A stretch of DNA of 64,000 nt, from positions 62,001-126,000 of the forward strand of contig CALSSE010000019.1 in the NCBI GenBank assembly GCA_943788935.1. Reading direction: 5' to 3'. The notes beneath the pieces are model-generated. The model saw only the letters and a list, made by a program, of their open reading frames with translations. It did not search any database and was not told the origin of the DNA. The position numbers and the translations under genes are program-made. The DNA comes from an uncultured bacterium (lineage in GTDB: Bacteria > Myxococcota_A > Bradymonadia > UBA7976 > VGTA01). How positions within the stretch are numbered: position 1 is the first letter of the stretch; the number at the start of each line of letters is the position of its first letter. Shown here one piece after another: positions 27,486-36,719 of the stretch.

Positions 27486-28715
27486 GTGAATGATCTAAAG
27501 GTTAGACTGCAGTGGGTAATCAATTCGGGGGTGACTGCGGATATGACAGGCTCTGATGCCAGATATATTCGGTTCATCAACGCGACCCTGCTCCTTTTCG
27601 GTTCAGCGCAGCTCCCTATCCTCTTCCTATTGATTAGCCTCGATATGATTCTCCCCTTAGGCATCAACCTCATAGCCTTGGTGCTGTTTGGGCTTGGTTT
27701 TATGATCAATCGATCAGGGAGAACCCTGCTCGCCAAACTTTTGATTACAAGCGTGATGACCGCCAACACTGCTTACTTTGCGATCCTTCTCGGCTCTAGC
27801 GCACCGACTCACTTTTGGTTTATGCCGGTCGCTGTCCTCTCTGTACTGGCATTTAAGCCCTCTGAGTGGAGGTGGGCTTTGCTGCTTATTAGCGGGGCTA
27901 TGATCAGCTTTGCGATGTTTGAGTTCTATGGCTCCGGACTCGAGCCTCTACTCAGACAGTTCACGAACTCCGCTGATGAACTCCAAGCGGCTCATGGCTC
28001 CACAATCGCGGCGATGTTACTTACCCTCGTCCTTATTGGGATGATGCATCGACGCTTCGCATGGTCTGAGACTGCGTTGGCGAAAGAGAAAGCACAATCT
28101 GATCGTCTATTAAGAGCGATTTTACCTGATGATATCGCTCGACAGCTAAGAGAAACCGGAACCACCCCCGCCATTCGTCATGAAGATGTATCACTCCTCT
28201 TTGCCGATATCGTGGGCTTTACTCCCTTGGCGGCTTCGATGCCGGCGGAAGAAGTAGTGGCTCTATTAGCAGAGGTCTTCAAGCGTGTTGATCAGCTGAT
28301 TGAGCGCTGTGGAGTGGAGAAAATCAAAACCATTGGTGACGCTTATATGATCGCTGGCGGTGTACCTGAAACCTCTATCGATCACGCTGAGCGTCTCGGG
28401 CGGTGCGCCTTTGGCATGTTGGAGATTATTAAAGACGTCAGCGCTGAGACAGGACATTCATTACAGCTCCGGATCGGATTACATCGTGGGCCAGCCGTCG
28501 CGGGGGTAATCGGGACGACAAAATTCGCCTATGACCTATGGGGTGAATCAGTGAACCTCGCTTCTCGTATCGAGTCTAGCGGTGAGCCTGGTCGCGTTCA
28601 TGTCTCGGAGGAGTTTATGAGGCTTGGGACTGAGAACATGGTGTTTGAAGAGCGTGGTGAGGTGACTCTAAAAGGGGTAGGACGTACCCGTACTCATTGG
28701 TTAATCAGCGTGTGA
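27486..28715 (+). CDS. Membrane-bound class III adenylate cyclase
   Basis: Residues 25-190 form about six transmembrane helices. The cytoplasmic catalytic domain follows: LLFADIVGFTPLA with the first metal Asp, IKTIGDAYMIAGG with the adenine-selecting Lys and second Asp, YDLWGESVNLASRIES with the purine-binding Asp and the transition-state Asn and Arg. All catalytic residues are present, and the Lys/Asp pair favours ATP over GTP, so the product should be cAMP. A homodimer is needed for activity. The start is GTG 27486 after GAGGA. The membrane part has no recognised sensor domain. No cAMP receptor is nearby. Confidence 0.92.
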   Translation: MNDLKVRLQWVINSGVTADMTGSDARYIRFINATLLLFGSAQLPILFLLISLDMILPLGINLIALVLFGLGFMINRSGRTLLAKLLITSVMTANTAYFAILLGSSAPTHFWFMPVAVLSVLAFKPSEWRWALLLISGAMISFAMFEFYGSGLEPLLRQFTNSADELQAAHGSTIAAMLLTLVLIGMMHRRFAWSETALAKEKAQSDRLLRAILPDDIARQLRETGTTPAIRHEDVSLLFADIVGFTPLAASMPAEEVVALLAEVFKRVDQLIERCGVEKIKTIGDAYMIAGGVPETSIDHAERLGRCAFGMLEIIKDVSAETGHSLQLRIGLHRGPAVAGVIGTTKFAYDLWGESVNLASRIESSGEPGRVHVSEEFMRLGTENMVFEERGEVTLKGVGRTRTHWLISV

Positions 28716-28782
28716 CTTGTCTCTAAAGACTCAAGAGAGATTAATCAAATATCACCGCTCTGCATGGAGCATTGATTCAAGA

Positions 28783-30426
28783 TTAAAGGTGAGGGGCATA
28801 GGTCTGTAACAGAGACTTAAACTCATCTCGGTAACGAGCAGCGAGCTGTGGGTCTCTAATCACTAACTGATCTTCGTCATTTCGATAAGCGGAGTCATAA
28901 TACCAATTATAAGCCCCGGTCACAGTGATTGACTCATCGATGATCACGAATTTATGATGCATGGATGCATAACGGTTGCGCTGGTTATCAGCGAGTACAA
29001 CCTTGATCCCCTGCTCTACCAGCCACTCGTCAATAGGATCATCATCAGAGAGTATACCATAGTATTCACTCGCCTCATGAATATCATGGTCCAAGACCAT
29101 GGTCACCTCTACGCCTCTCTGATGGGCTTTGATGACCTCACTGAGCAGTGAAGTACGGTGGCCCTCTTCATCCCACCACACATCCTTGGCGGTGAACATG
29201 GCGATCAATATTTCACTCTGCGCCTCTCTGATCAGCTGAGCCATATGAAGATGTGAAGGCTCATCGGGGGCAAATGTGACCGAATACTCTGCGTTTAATG
29301 AGTGCGCGAAGCGTCGTGTTCTCTTTTGACCACCCGCTAAGGACTCAAATCGACGAGCGTAGGCTTTGATTAACTCTCGATTGGAGGTGATGATCATATT
29401 TTCATGATTATCGTACCGCGCTCTCTCTTCCCAATTCATAGAACCAGTGGCGAGGTACTCACCATTGAACAGAATAAATTTGTTATGCATAGCGCCATCC
29501 TCCATTCGCATAATACCCAATACAGGGACCCCCTCCTCCAAGAGGCGCTCATCTCCCCAGTACCACTCATATCGGGGACGAAATTTACGTCCATCCATAA
29601 TCAGCTTGACCTCTACCCCCAAGTGATGAGCCTCGATGATCGCCTCTAGAATCCCTGGATCATTCATATTAAAAACAGCAGCGTGAAGAGTCACACGCTC
29701 CGTAGGTGCGCTGCGCTTGAGCTGCATTAGGCGATGTATTTGATGAATGATGTGATATCCCGGATCATGAAAAGGAGCAAAATAGACCTCTGTTTGATCG
29801 AAAGGAGTCTCTGTCTGATGGCCCATGAGCTCCTCTTGAGCAGGTGAGTGTATGGTCTGTGGCCACTTTTGAGTCTCTTCGCTAATGTGTTCGGTAGGCG
29901 TTCCTTCAAGATCAAACCAATGGCTATGCCAGAGGGCGGCATCTTCGCTAAACCCTAATTGAAGTCTGAGTCGCAGCGCAGTGGAGAGCCTCTTGGCGCC
30001 ATCTCCATAGCCGTATTTATGATACACTTCTAGCGCGTCAGTTCCCCATCGGTCATCGTCGCTGAGCTTTCCTCTGAAGATCATGGGAGCTAAAATATGA
30101 ACACGAGCGCCCCCCTCATAAGTGGTGATCATTTCTACGCTGAGCTGTTTATCCCAGTCTAGATTAGCGACCCGCCCATCCACCCATACTCTTGTGATAT
30201 CCTCATCTTTAGGGTCGGCCCAAGACCCTATGCCATGAAGGCTTAAAAGAGAGGAGTGGGCGAGGCCACTATGGTCAAGTTTACCCTCAGCGAACACCGA
30301 TGGAGAGGGCTCACCAATCACTGAATTTGATGAGCTTGGAGCAGGCTCCTCATGACAGGCAAAGAGAATGATGACGCTGTACAGAGCGCTGAGGAAGCCA
30401 AAGAGTCTCTTCTGCTCGATGATCAT
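28783..30426 (-). CDS. Phospholipase D-like lipoprotein (two HKD motifs)
   Basis: Two HxK motifs are present, MHNKFILF...GSMNW and MHHKFVII...GAYNW, each followed by an Asn/Glu-rich strand, as in a bilobal PLD-fold hydrolase. The family cuts phosphodiesters in phospholipids or nucleic acids through a phospho-His intermediate. The lipobox is ILFAC, so it acts in the periplasm or on the surface; FAEGKLDHSG after it resembles the GKAD motif of the 25139-27184 protein. Of the possible starts I prefer ATG 30426: GGAG lies seven bases before it and it overlaps the upstream stop as ATGA. It is translationally coupled to a second PLD-like lipoprotein. Confidence 0.85.
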   Translation of the reverse strand: MIIEQKRLFGFLSALYSVIILFACHEEPAPSSSNSVIGEPSPSVFAEGKLDHSGLAHSSLLSLHGIGSWADPKDEDITRVWVDGRVANLDWDKQLSVEMITTYEGGARVHILAPMIFRGKLSDDDRWGTDALEVYHKYGYGDGAKRLSTALRLRLQLGFSEDAALWHSHWFDLEGTPTEHISEETQKWPQTIHSPAQEELMGHQTETPFDQTEVYFAPFHDPGYHIIHQIHRLMQLKRSAPTERVTLHAAVFNMNDPGILEAIIEAHHLGVEVKLIMDGRKFRPRYEWYWGDERLLEEGVPVLGIMRMEDGAMHNKFILFNGEYLATGSMNWEERARYDNHENMIITSNRELIKAYARRFESLAGGQKRTRRFAHSLNAEYSVTFAPDEPSHLHMAQLIREAQSEILIAMFTAKDVWWDEEGHRTSLLSEVIKAHQRGVEVTMVLDHDIHEASEYYGILSDDDPIDEWLVEQGIKVVLADNQRNRYASMHHKFVIIDESITVTGAYNWYYDSAYRNDEDQLVIRDPQLAARYRDEFKSLLQTYAPHL

Positions 30427-32144
30427 CTCCATTCTCCCGACCAGAGCATAGAGCTTGATCTGGAGAGAGGCAGATAGACCTCCGCATTTCGGTCTTGGCC
30501 GGACTCCCAATACTTAAATCGTCCCCTCTCATCGGTAATGGCAAACTTCCAAGGCACGATCTGCCCAATAGGAAACCATAACTTCTCACTCACCCATTCG
30601 CTCTGATCAGAGATTCTAGGTGCCATCGAGATTAACTCATTGACATCCCACTGGCCTAATGTGATCGGTGAACCACCGATCATAACTCGTTCATGATCAG
30701 CGATCTCTACGCCGCTCGCTTCGATATGTAGAGAGAGCTCAGGCCAGTGATCTTGACTCCATAGTTGATTGATCATCGAAGACACCGAGGGAGAGGTGCC
30801 TCTCTCGAGGCTGTACTCTTCGTAGCGACGTAAGATCCTGATCCATTGTCCGAGGTATCGATATCCAGTCTCGTTTTGATCTAGGCGAGCGCTGTCAATA
30901 AAGAGGACACTCTCAACATTCCGAGCCAAACGACCTCCTGACCCTAAACCCGATTTAGTCCAATTACTAGCACCCGAGATCACTCTGACTTGAGTTTGGC
31001 CTAGTATCGCGACTTTATGGTGCATAGCGGTATAAGGAGTGAGGCGATTGATCACCTCATACACCGGAATCCCCGCTCCCCGTAAAGCATCTTCTGTTGG
31101 GTCATCGTAGAAGATGGGTTTGCCCTCTGCGTCTATTCCATCGCTCTGTTTCTGGTCAGTGATCACCGCTACGGTCACTCCGGCTTCTACTTTGCGCTTT
31201 AATAGCTGCGTTAAGGTCTCTGACTCATCTTTAGAGGTCAAGTTTCGAAGAGAGAACATCATCAGTAAAATCTGCTCTTCCTCACTCTCTAACCATTCAA
31301 AAACTTTTGAGATCGCTCGATCTTTGGAGGCGGGGGTAAACATCACATTTACACTCTGGCTCTCATCCCAGTTATTCTCGATAGGAAAATCATAGAGCAC
31401 TGACCAATACGTCTGACGATAGAGATCGATGAGCCATTCTTGATCAGTATAATGAAGCGACTCTTCATTGAGCGGAGAGGTGGTATTTGGATTATAACTC
31501 CCGGTGAGTAAGAGTGATCGATTGGGCATCTCAAAGAGACGCATCTTGAGGTGCATTAAGCCGGAACCGGAGATTCCAATTAGATCGGCGCCGCTCAGCT
31601 CTTCTTCGCTGAGAAGGTGATGGTATCGCTCTACTCGTAACCCTGCCTCTTCAAATCGATCATAGAGGGTCAGCCAAGTCCGCTCAGGTCTTAGCTGATC
31701 TCCTTCGATAAGGATCTGTACATCTACGCCAACGCTCTCGGCCTCTATCAATCGCTCTATTAATAGATCACTGGTGAGGTTATAAACTGCATATCGAATA
31801 CGATAATCAGATGAAGCATCTTGACGCCCTTCACATTGTGGATCCTGTAAACAGGCGCTGATGACCTCATCGATCAAGGAAAGCTCGAGATGAGCCGTTG
31901 GGTCCTCAGGGGCAAATAAGGTTTTAAAGCCGATCTCCTCTGACCACATGGGCAGCGGCGCCCACGCTCGTTCATAAGACAGGGGACCATCGCCTTTGGT
32001 CGCTTCTTGAGCGGTTTGGTCTTCGATTTCTTCCATTGCCTCTGGCAAAGAGGTTTGGTCTCTCTTTGTTTGACAAGAGACACAGGTCAATGTGAGCAAG
32101 CAGAAAAAAAGACTTCTAGCAGGCCCATTAAAGATCGTTCTCAT
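30423..32144 (-). CDS. Phospholipase D-like lipoprotein, first of a coupled pair
   Basis: ATG 32144 opens a signal with lipobox CVSC; the frame to 32177 adds eleven residues with no purpose. Two PLD half-sites are seen: MHLKMRLF...GSYNPN, with Leu replacing the middle residue but His and Lys kept, and MHHKVAIL...GASNW. Both half-sites are needed for catalysis in this family, so activity is plausible. It differs in spacer and C-terminal domain from its coupled neighbour (a Trp-rich end, residues 480-573), which argues for two distinct enzymes or a hetero-pair rather than a fresh duplication. The next gene starts within its stop codon. Confidence 0.83.
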   Translation of the reverse strand: MRTIFNGPARSLFFCLLTLTCVSCQTKRDQTSLPEAMEEIEDQTAQEATKGDGPLSYERAWAPLPMWSEEIGFKTLFAPEDPTAHLELSLIDEVISACLQDPQCEGRQDASSDYRIRYAVYNLTSDLLIERLIEAESVGVDVQILIEGDQLRPERTWLTLYDRFEEAGLRVERYHHLLSEEELSGADLIGISGSGLMHLKMRLFEMPNRSLLLTGSYNPNTTSPLNEESLHYTDQEWLIDLYRQTYWSVLYDFPIENNWDESQSVNVMFTPASKDRAISKVFEWLESEEEQILLMMFSLRNLTSKDESETLTQLLKRKVEAGVTVAVITDQKQSDGIDAEGKPIFYDDPTEDALRGAGIPVYEVINRLTPYTAMHHKVAILGQTQVRVISGASNWTKSGLGSGGRLARNVESVLFIDSARLDQNETGYRYLGQWIRILRRYEEYSLERGTSPSVSSMINQLWSQDHWPELSLHIEASGVEIADHERVMIGGSPITLGQWDVNELISMAPRISDQSEWVSEKLWFPIGQIVPWKFAITDERGRFKYWESGQDRNAEVYLPLSRSSSMLWSGEWR

Positions 32145-32490
32145 GGGAAACTCTCTCTCAAAGAAGAGGTTGCACACTCTTAACCGCGAGATGAATTAAA
32201 TAACAATGATACGAATAGTTAACATTTAGATCGAGATCAAGTCTTCTTTTTATGTGACCACTAGGAACAGTTTTAGGTGAGCGTGATGAACTCTCCGATG
32301 AGATGGACCCACGAGCTTTAAGAGAGCAGTAGAGATGTCACCAGAGGACGTATATATTAACAAACGACTTAATCGACTCGCACTTAATGGTTTATTTTGA
32401 TTCTTGAGAGCGTATGGGCCTACAGGGTCGAATATTGACATCTGACTCGCTCTCCTTCATAGACGATGCGATAAAGCGAGAGGTGATGTG
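32145..32490. other. 346-base divergent gap
   Basis: It lies between the PLD-like pair and the glycosyltransferase gene and must hold both promoters. Small frames exist on each strand (for example 32250-32441 minus) but lack ribosome sites and recognisable motifs. No repeat was seen. Confidence 0.4.
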
Positions 32491-34893
32491 ATGTCTGATG
32501 TAAAGATTCCCGAGGATGGGGTGCCCCCTAAATACCTACAGAGCATGATCATGTCACCCTCTTGGCTGATTCCCTTAGTGATGTTCAGTATGCTTAGCGG
32601 TCTATACTACAGCGGACTTGGAGATTACGGGCTCTTTGACCCATGGGAAACGCACTATGGAGAGGTCGCTCGAGATATGGTGGAGAGAGGGAACTATATC
32701 GATCCCTTCTGGGGCTCTCCGTGGGATAGCGGAGAGGTGAAGCGGGAGCGAGGAGGGTTCTATTCTAAGCCTCCTTTGACGATGTGGATGATGGCTATTG
32801 GAATGAATCTCTTTGGCTTTAATGCTCTTGGTGTCAGAGCGCTGTTCCCACTATTAGCGCTATTTGCGCTCCTCAGCGTTTATCTGTCACTCAATAAGCT
32901 GATAGGTCGCACCACAGCCCTATTTGGGACTCTCAGTACAGCGCTGATCCCCTCTTTCGCCTTCTTGAGTCATCAAGCTGTGACCGATGGACCTATGGTA
33001 TGCATCGTGGTTATGGGGATGATGGCCTTGGCGATGGCTCTCTCTCCTCAGAGCGAGGGGTCAGCCTCTGCGGGGCTTCGATGGCTTACGGTTTCTTTAG
33101 TCGCCTTAGCTACTCTCGGTCAGCTGTGGGTCATATGGCCTATGGATAGAAGTCCTGACGCCATTTACTCTTTTGCGGACCAAGGGAGCGTTACACATCT
33201 GCGCTATTGGTTTATACAAGTCTTTGCGGTCGCTAGAGGTAAGGGGTGGGCTTTAGTCACACTCCTCGGGCCTCTCGCTGCTGTGTATCTCTACCGACTC
33301 TCTCAAATAAAGAGCGCTCGACACTATTATTTCGCATTGTTTTTCCTCGCTTGTGGACTGACAGTGCCTGCAAAAGGATGGCTCGGTTGGGCTCCGATGG
33401 GGGGAGCCTTAGTATTTTATCTATTGATCAGTCGTGAGTGGCACTGGCTCAACTATCGTCGGGTCAAGCTCGGCCTCTGCACTGTCTTCTTTACCGGTCA
33501 TATCTGGGTGATCGCTATGCTTGGAGGTCACCATCCAGCATGGGTAAATCGCTTCATTTACCATGATCATATCAATCGCCTCTTTAAGGGGGTACACAGC
33601 ACTGATGACGGCGCCTTTGAGTACTTCTTCCAATGGGTAGGCTATGGTCTATATCCATTGATCGCTTTGGTACCTTTGGCGCTCACATTGGCGCTTCGCT
33701 CGTCTCAAACGTCCGCATCAGAACCCTCGGCAGATACAGCAGATGACCAAGCACTGAGTCATAATCAAGATCAAGATCACATCAAAGGTCAAACTAAAGA
33801 GACAGAGCGATCGCTGATGATGCTCCTCGCTCTGTGGGCGATCGTTGGTTTTATGCTCTTCTCTAAGTCGAGCACCAAGTTTCATCACTATATTTTTCCG
33901 GTGTTACCAGCGCTGACGATTATGATTGGTGTAGCCTTGGCGAAAATATGGAAGGGTGTCTTTCGACTCAATCGAGTCATGCTCATGACTTCTATTGGGT
34001 TACTTTTATGGGTTGGTCTAGATGTCTCGACTCCCTCAAGAGCACCGGGTCAAGGTGCTCAAAATTGGGTAAATCTCTTTACCTATAAATATGATCGTTC
34101 TTGGCCTACTCAAGCGACAGAAGAGGAGCAGCAGACAATGGAGCGAGCTGCCGCTTCTGAGGCATGGCGAGAGACTCTGTCATTACCTCTGACCGACACA
34201 CAGCTTATGGAGCACAGCACAAAACTGCGGGAGTCTGAAGAGGACCGGCGTTGGAACCAGCGTCTCATTACCCCTATGCGATGGATTACAATCATCATGT
34301 TATTGGCTCTGATCTCACTCAGCGGAGCCAGATTATGGCAACGCCGCTCAGGGGTAACGCTGACCATGGGTGCGGCGACTCTCGCTTGTTACTATGCTCT
34401 TCATATCTACTTGCCAACGATCGCCCCTCATTGGAGTCAATGGGAGTTGTGGGGAGAATATTATCAGCGATGTGAGACCTATGACCGACATAGTCTTAAA
34501 GATGAGAGCGATTTTCGAGCCCATTTACTGACGTTCTCTAGTCGAGTCCCCTCTCATCTAGAGCATCTCCCAGCGTGGTGTAAGTCGCCGGCGATCGCCT
34601 TTAGGATGAACTGGCGAGGAGAGGCCTTTTATACTCACAATACAGTGGTTCCTGCCCTGTACACGAAGGACTTGAAGCCTATTCTTCAGACGTGGGGAGT
34701 GTGGGAGAAGTGGCAGCCAAATAAGCGATTTTACATATTTACTGAGCGAAGTAGGATCAAATCAGAGCTTGAGAGGAGCTTGCCTAAGCACCTCCGTGGC
34801 AAATACCGAGAGGTCTTTGGTGAAGGTCGACGCTTCGTATTGTTAGAGGTATATGGTGACTCTCCTCCTAGCGGAGAAGGTGATGGCTCCTAA
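32491..34893 (+). CDS. GT39/ArnT-like membrane glycosyltransferase
   Basis: About 800 residues with a dozen hydrophobic helices. The first periplasmic loop reads GLFDPWETHYGEVARDM, with the Asp-Glu pair of GT-C fold enzymes that use polyprenyl-phosphate sugars, followed by YSKPPLTMWMMAIG and GFNALGVRALFP as in the PMT/ArnT group. KFHHYIFPVLPALTIMIG is the typical later helix. These enzymes move a sugar from a lipid carrier to lipid A, protein or glycan on the periplasmic side. A hydrophilic Asp/Gln/Lys-rich insert (residues about 408-440) interrupts the helix bundle. I chose ATG 32491, seven bases after GAGAGG, over GTG 32488. It stands alone. Confidence 0.85.
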   Translation: MSDVKIPEDGVPPKYLQSMIMSPSWLIPLVMFSMLSGLYYSGLGDYGLFDPWETHYGEVARDMVERGNYIDPFWGSPWDSGEVKRERGGFYSKPPLTMWMMAIGMNLFGFNALGVRALFPLLALFALLSVYLSLNKLIGRTTALFGTLSTALIPSFAFLSHQAVTDGPMVCIVVMGMMALAMALSPQSEGSASAGLRWLTVSLVALATLGQLWVIWPMDRSPDAIYSFADQGSVTHLRYWFIQVFAVARGKGWALVTLLGPLAAVYLYRLSQIKSARHYYFALFFLACGLTVPAKGWLGWAPMGGALVFYLLISREWHWLNYRRVKLGLCTVFFTGHIWVIAMLGGHHPAWVNRFIYHDHINRLFKGVHSTDDGAFEYFFQWVGYGLYPLIALVPLALTLALRSSQTSASEPSADTADDQALSHNQDQDHIKGQTKETERSLMMLLALWAIVGFMLFSKSSTKFHHYIFPVLPALTIMIGVALAKIWKGVFRLNRVMLMTSIGLLLWVGLDVSTPSRAPGQGAQNWVNLFTYKYDRSWPTQATEEEQQTMERAAASEAWRETLSLPLTDTQLMEHSTKLRESEEDRRWNQRLITPMRWITIIMLLALISLSGARLWQRRSGVTLTMGAATLACYYALHIYLPTIAPHWSQWELWGEYYQRCETYDRHSLKDESDFRAHLLTFSSRVPSHLEHLPAWCKSPAIAFRMNWRGEAFYTHNTVVPALYTKDLKPILQTWGVWEKWQPNKRFYIFTERSRIKSELERSLPKHLRGKYREVFGEGRRFVLLEVYGDSPPSGEGDGS

Positions 34894-35147
34894 GAGCTGT
34901 AGATGATCTCCCCATGACCTCAAAGGAGTGAAGTTCGATAAAATCCCTACCAAGGCGCTATACCAAGGCGCTTTACACATGAACCACTAGATTCTGATGT
35001 TGACATCAACAAATTTGCAGGAAGTATTTCTGTAACGAAGAAGTTTATAAAAGCTGTAAATTTCGCCACTAAGCGATTTGTATTGTCTAGTTGAGGGCTT
35101 AAAGCCAAGATCCACAGCCCAATATGATGTGAGAGGAGCCGTTCACT

Positions 35148-36719
35148 GTGTCACCCCCTTCTAGTTCAGACGTCGATCGCCCAAGTAAATTCATGCTCAT
35201 TTACTATAGATTTAGGAAGCGGTCAGCCCGCCATCAGCTATTGACCCTCGGAGTGTTCAGTTTAGGCCTCTGTTTCGCCTTACCCCTCGGTCTTGATCTC
35301 GGCTATGAGGCATGGGAGAGCCTCGCTCCTCGTAGCCCCTTAGGGTCCATGTCTCGACGACCGATCCTTTTGTGTGTTGATCACTTAACCGACGAGCAGC
35401 GTCAAACGATCGCTGAGAGCCCAGAGAGTATACCAGCTCATCAGATTCAGCCTCATTTAGCATTAGTAGGGATCGGGGAAGAGGTGAAGTCCGTTAATAC
35501 CACGACCTGTCAAGACGCCTTACAGATAGGCCTACTCCCTTCATATGCTGACGCTCTTGCTCGGGACGACACTCGCCTCTCATTAGCTCTAGAGGCTCCT
35601 AGCCTCACTTTACTCTCCGAGGATTTATTTAATTCCCCACGAGGACAAGCTCTACGTCGTAACCTCAGCCATTCTCGTGAACAACTCGTCCAAAGAGGTC
35701 TCAAGCTGTGGCCCAAGCTGAGAGCGATCTTTGAGCAGACCCTCGGCGCCGAGCTCGGCGAGAAGCTGTTTAACGATAAAGTGATCCGAGAGACCCTAAA
35801 GAGCTCGCTCTCCCGAGAATTGGTAGATCGAGTCGCCTGGGATAAGGTGGGAGAGTCGATCGCCGCTGACTCAGCGACCGCTGAGCTTCAACGGTTAGCG
35901 CTCAAGCACGTCAGTGTGGGGGAGATCGCTCGAGGCGCGGTACGAGGCCTGTCTCAGGGCGTCAGTCGAGGTGTGGATGACCTTAAGACGACGTCAGCCA
36001 AGGTCAACCGAGAAGGCGATTGGTGGTGGGATACTGCCATATGCACATTAAAGATGGGCGTACCTACCGGGGTTATGGGGCTCACTCTGGCAGGCACTCT
36101 AGACCCAACGACCGCTTCGGTCGCTTCATCAGTGGCGCTAAAAGCCTTTGGTGGCGTGCGTAGCGACCTGTGCGCTCAACTCATGAAGAGCGTTAAAGGA
36201 GCGGGGAGTGGCGCTTTATCCTCAGGGATGAAGTCTTTCGCTAAGCAGAGCTTTGAGAGCCTACGAGTGAACTCCGAAGCCAGCCTCAGCCAAGCTCAAG
36301 TATTAGCGGGAAGAGCATGGGAGACCGCCCAAGGTGGCGTGAGGCTTAAGGGGGTTTGGTTATCGGTCGCAGGAAACCAAGAACTTAAAGATTATGTGGT
36401 GCAAACCTATGGTGAACCCGCTTGGCAGAAACTCACCGAGTCTACTCTTTCTCTGACAAAGAGCGCCGAAGTTGAGGGTTTGGTCGATGAAGCGACGAAG
36501 GAGATAAAGCGAGCAGGTAAACAATCGCTGACCGCTCTGCTTCTTGACCGAGAGGGAAAGGGGCCTAACCCCCTTTTACTAGCGGTCATACAGGAGCAAC
36601 TCAGCGGTCAAGTGAGACCTATTATTCGAGTAGTTAATGGGTCTGGGTCTGGCTCTGGCAAGCCAACCCCAGAAGGCTATGTCTTTCAGCGAGCGACGTC
36701 GGAGATGAGCAGACGATGA
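35148..36719 (+). CDS. Membrane-anchored protein of unknown family, first gene of ABC/GTPase cluster
   Basis: GTG 35148 follows AGGAG. One transmembrane helix (LLTLGVFSLGLCFALPLGLDLGY) lies near residues 31-53 after a basic N-terminus, so the remaining 470 residues should be periplasmic. They are mostly helical, with a Gly/Ala-rich stretch near 305-350 that may re-enter the membrane. A small-residue GSGSGSGK run is near the end. I do not recognise the family. In standard Mla or Mce systems the gene beside the permease encodes a protein with an N-terminal helix and an MCE domain; this protein has the same topology but no MCE motif that I can see. Its stop overlaps the ABC gene start as ATGA. 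Confidence 0.65.
   Translation: MSPPSSSDVDRPSKFMLIYYRFRKRSARHQLLTLGVFSLGLCFALPLGLDLGYEAWESLAPRSPLGSMSRRPILLCVDHLTDEQRQTIAESPESIPAHQIQPHLALVGIGEEVKSVNTTTCQDALQIGLLPSYADALARDDTRLSLALEAPSLTLLSEDLFNSPRGQALRRNLSHSREQLVQRGLKLWPKLRAIFEQTLGAELGEKLFNDKVIRETLKSSLSRELVDRVAWDKVGESIAADSATAELQRLALKHVSVGEIARGAVRGLSQGVSRGVDDLKTTSAKVNREGDWWWDTAICTLKMGVPTGVMGLTLAGTLDPTTASVASSVALKAFGGVRSDLCAQLMKSVKGAGSGALSSGMKSFAKQSFESLRVNSEASLSQAQVLAGRAWETAQGGVRLKGVWLSVAGNQELKDYVVQTYGEPAWQKLTESTLSLTKSAEVEGLVDEATKEIKRAGKQSLTALLLDREGKGPNPLLLAVIQEQLSGQVRPIIRVVNGSGSGSGKPTPEGYVFQRATSEMSRR

Noticed and set aside
35000..35028. TTGACA at 35000 as a -35 box for the ABC/GTPase cluster.
   Set aside because: The bases at normal -10 spacing match the consensus poorly.
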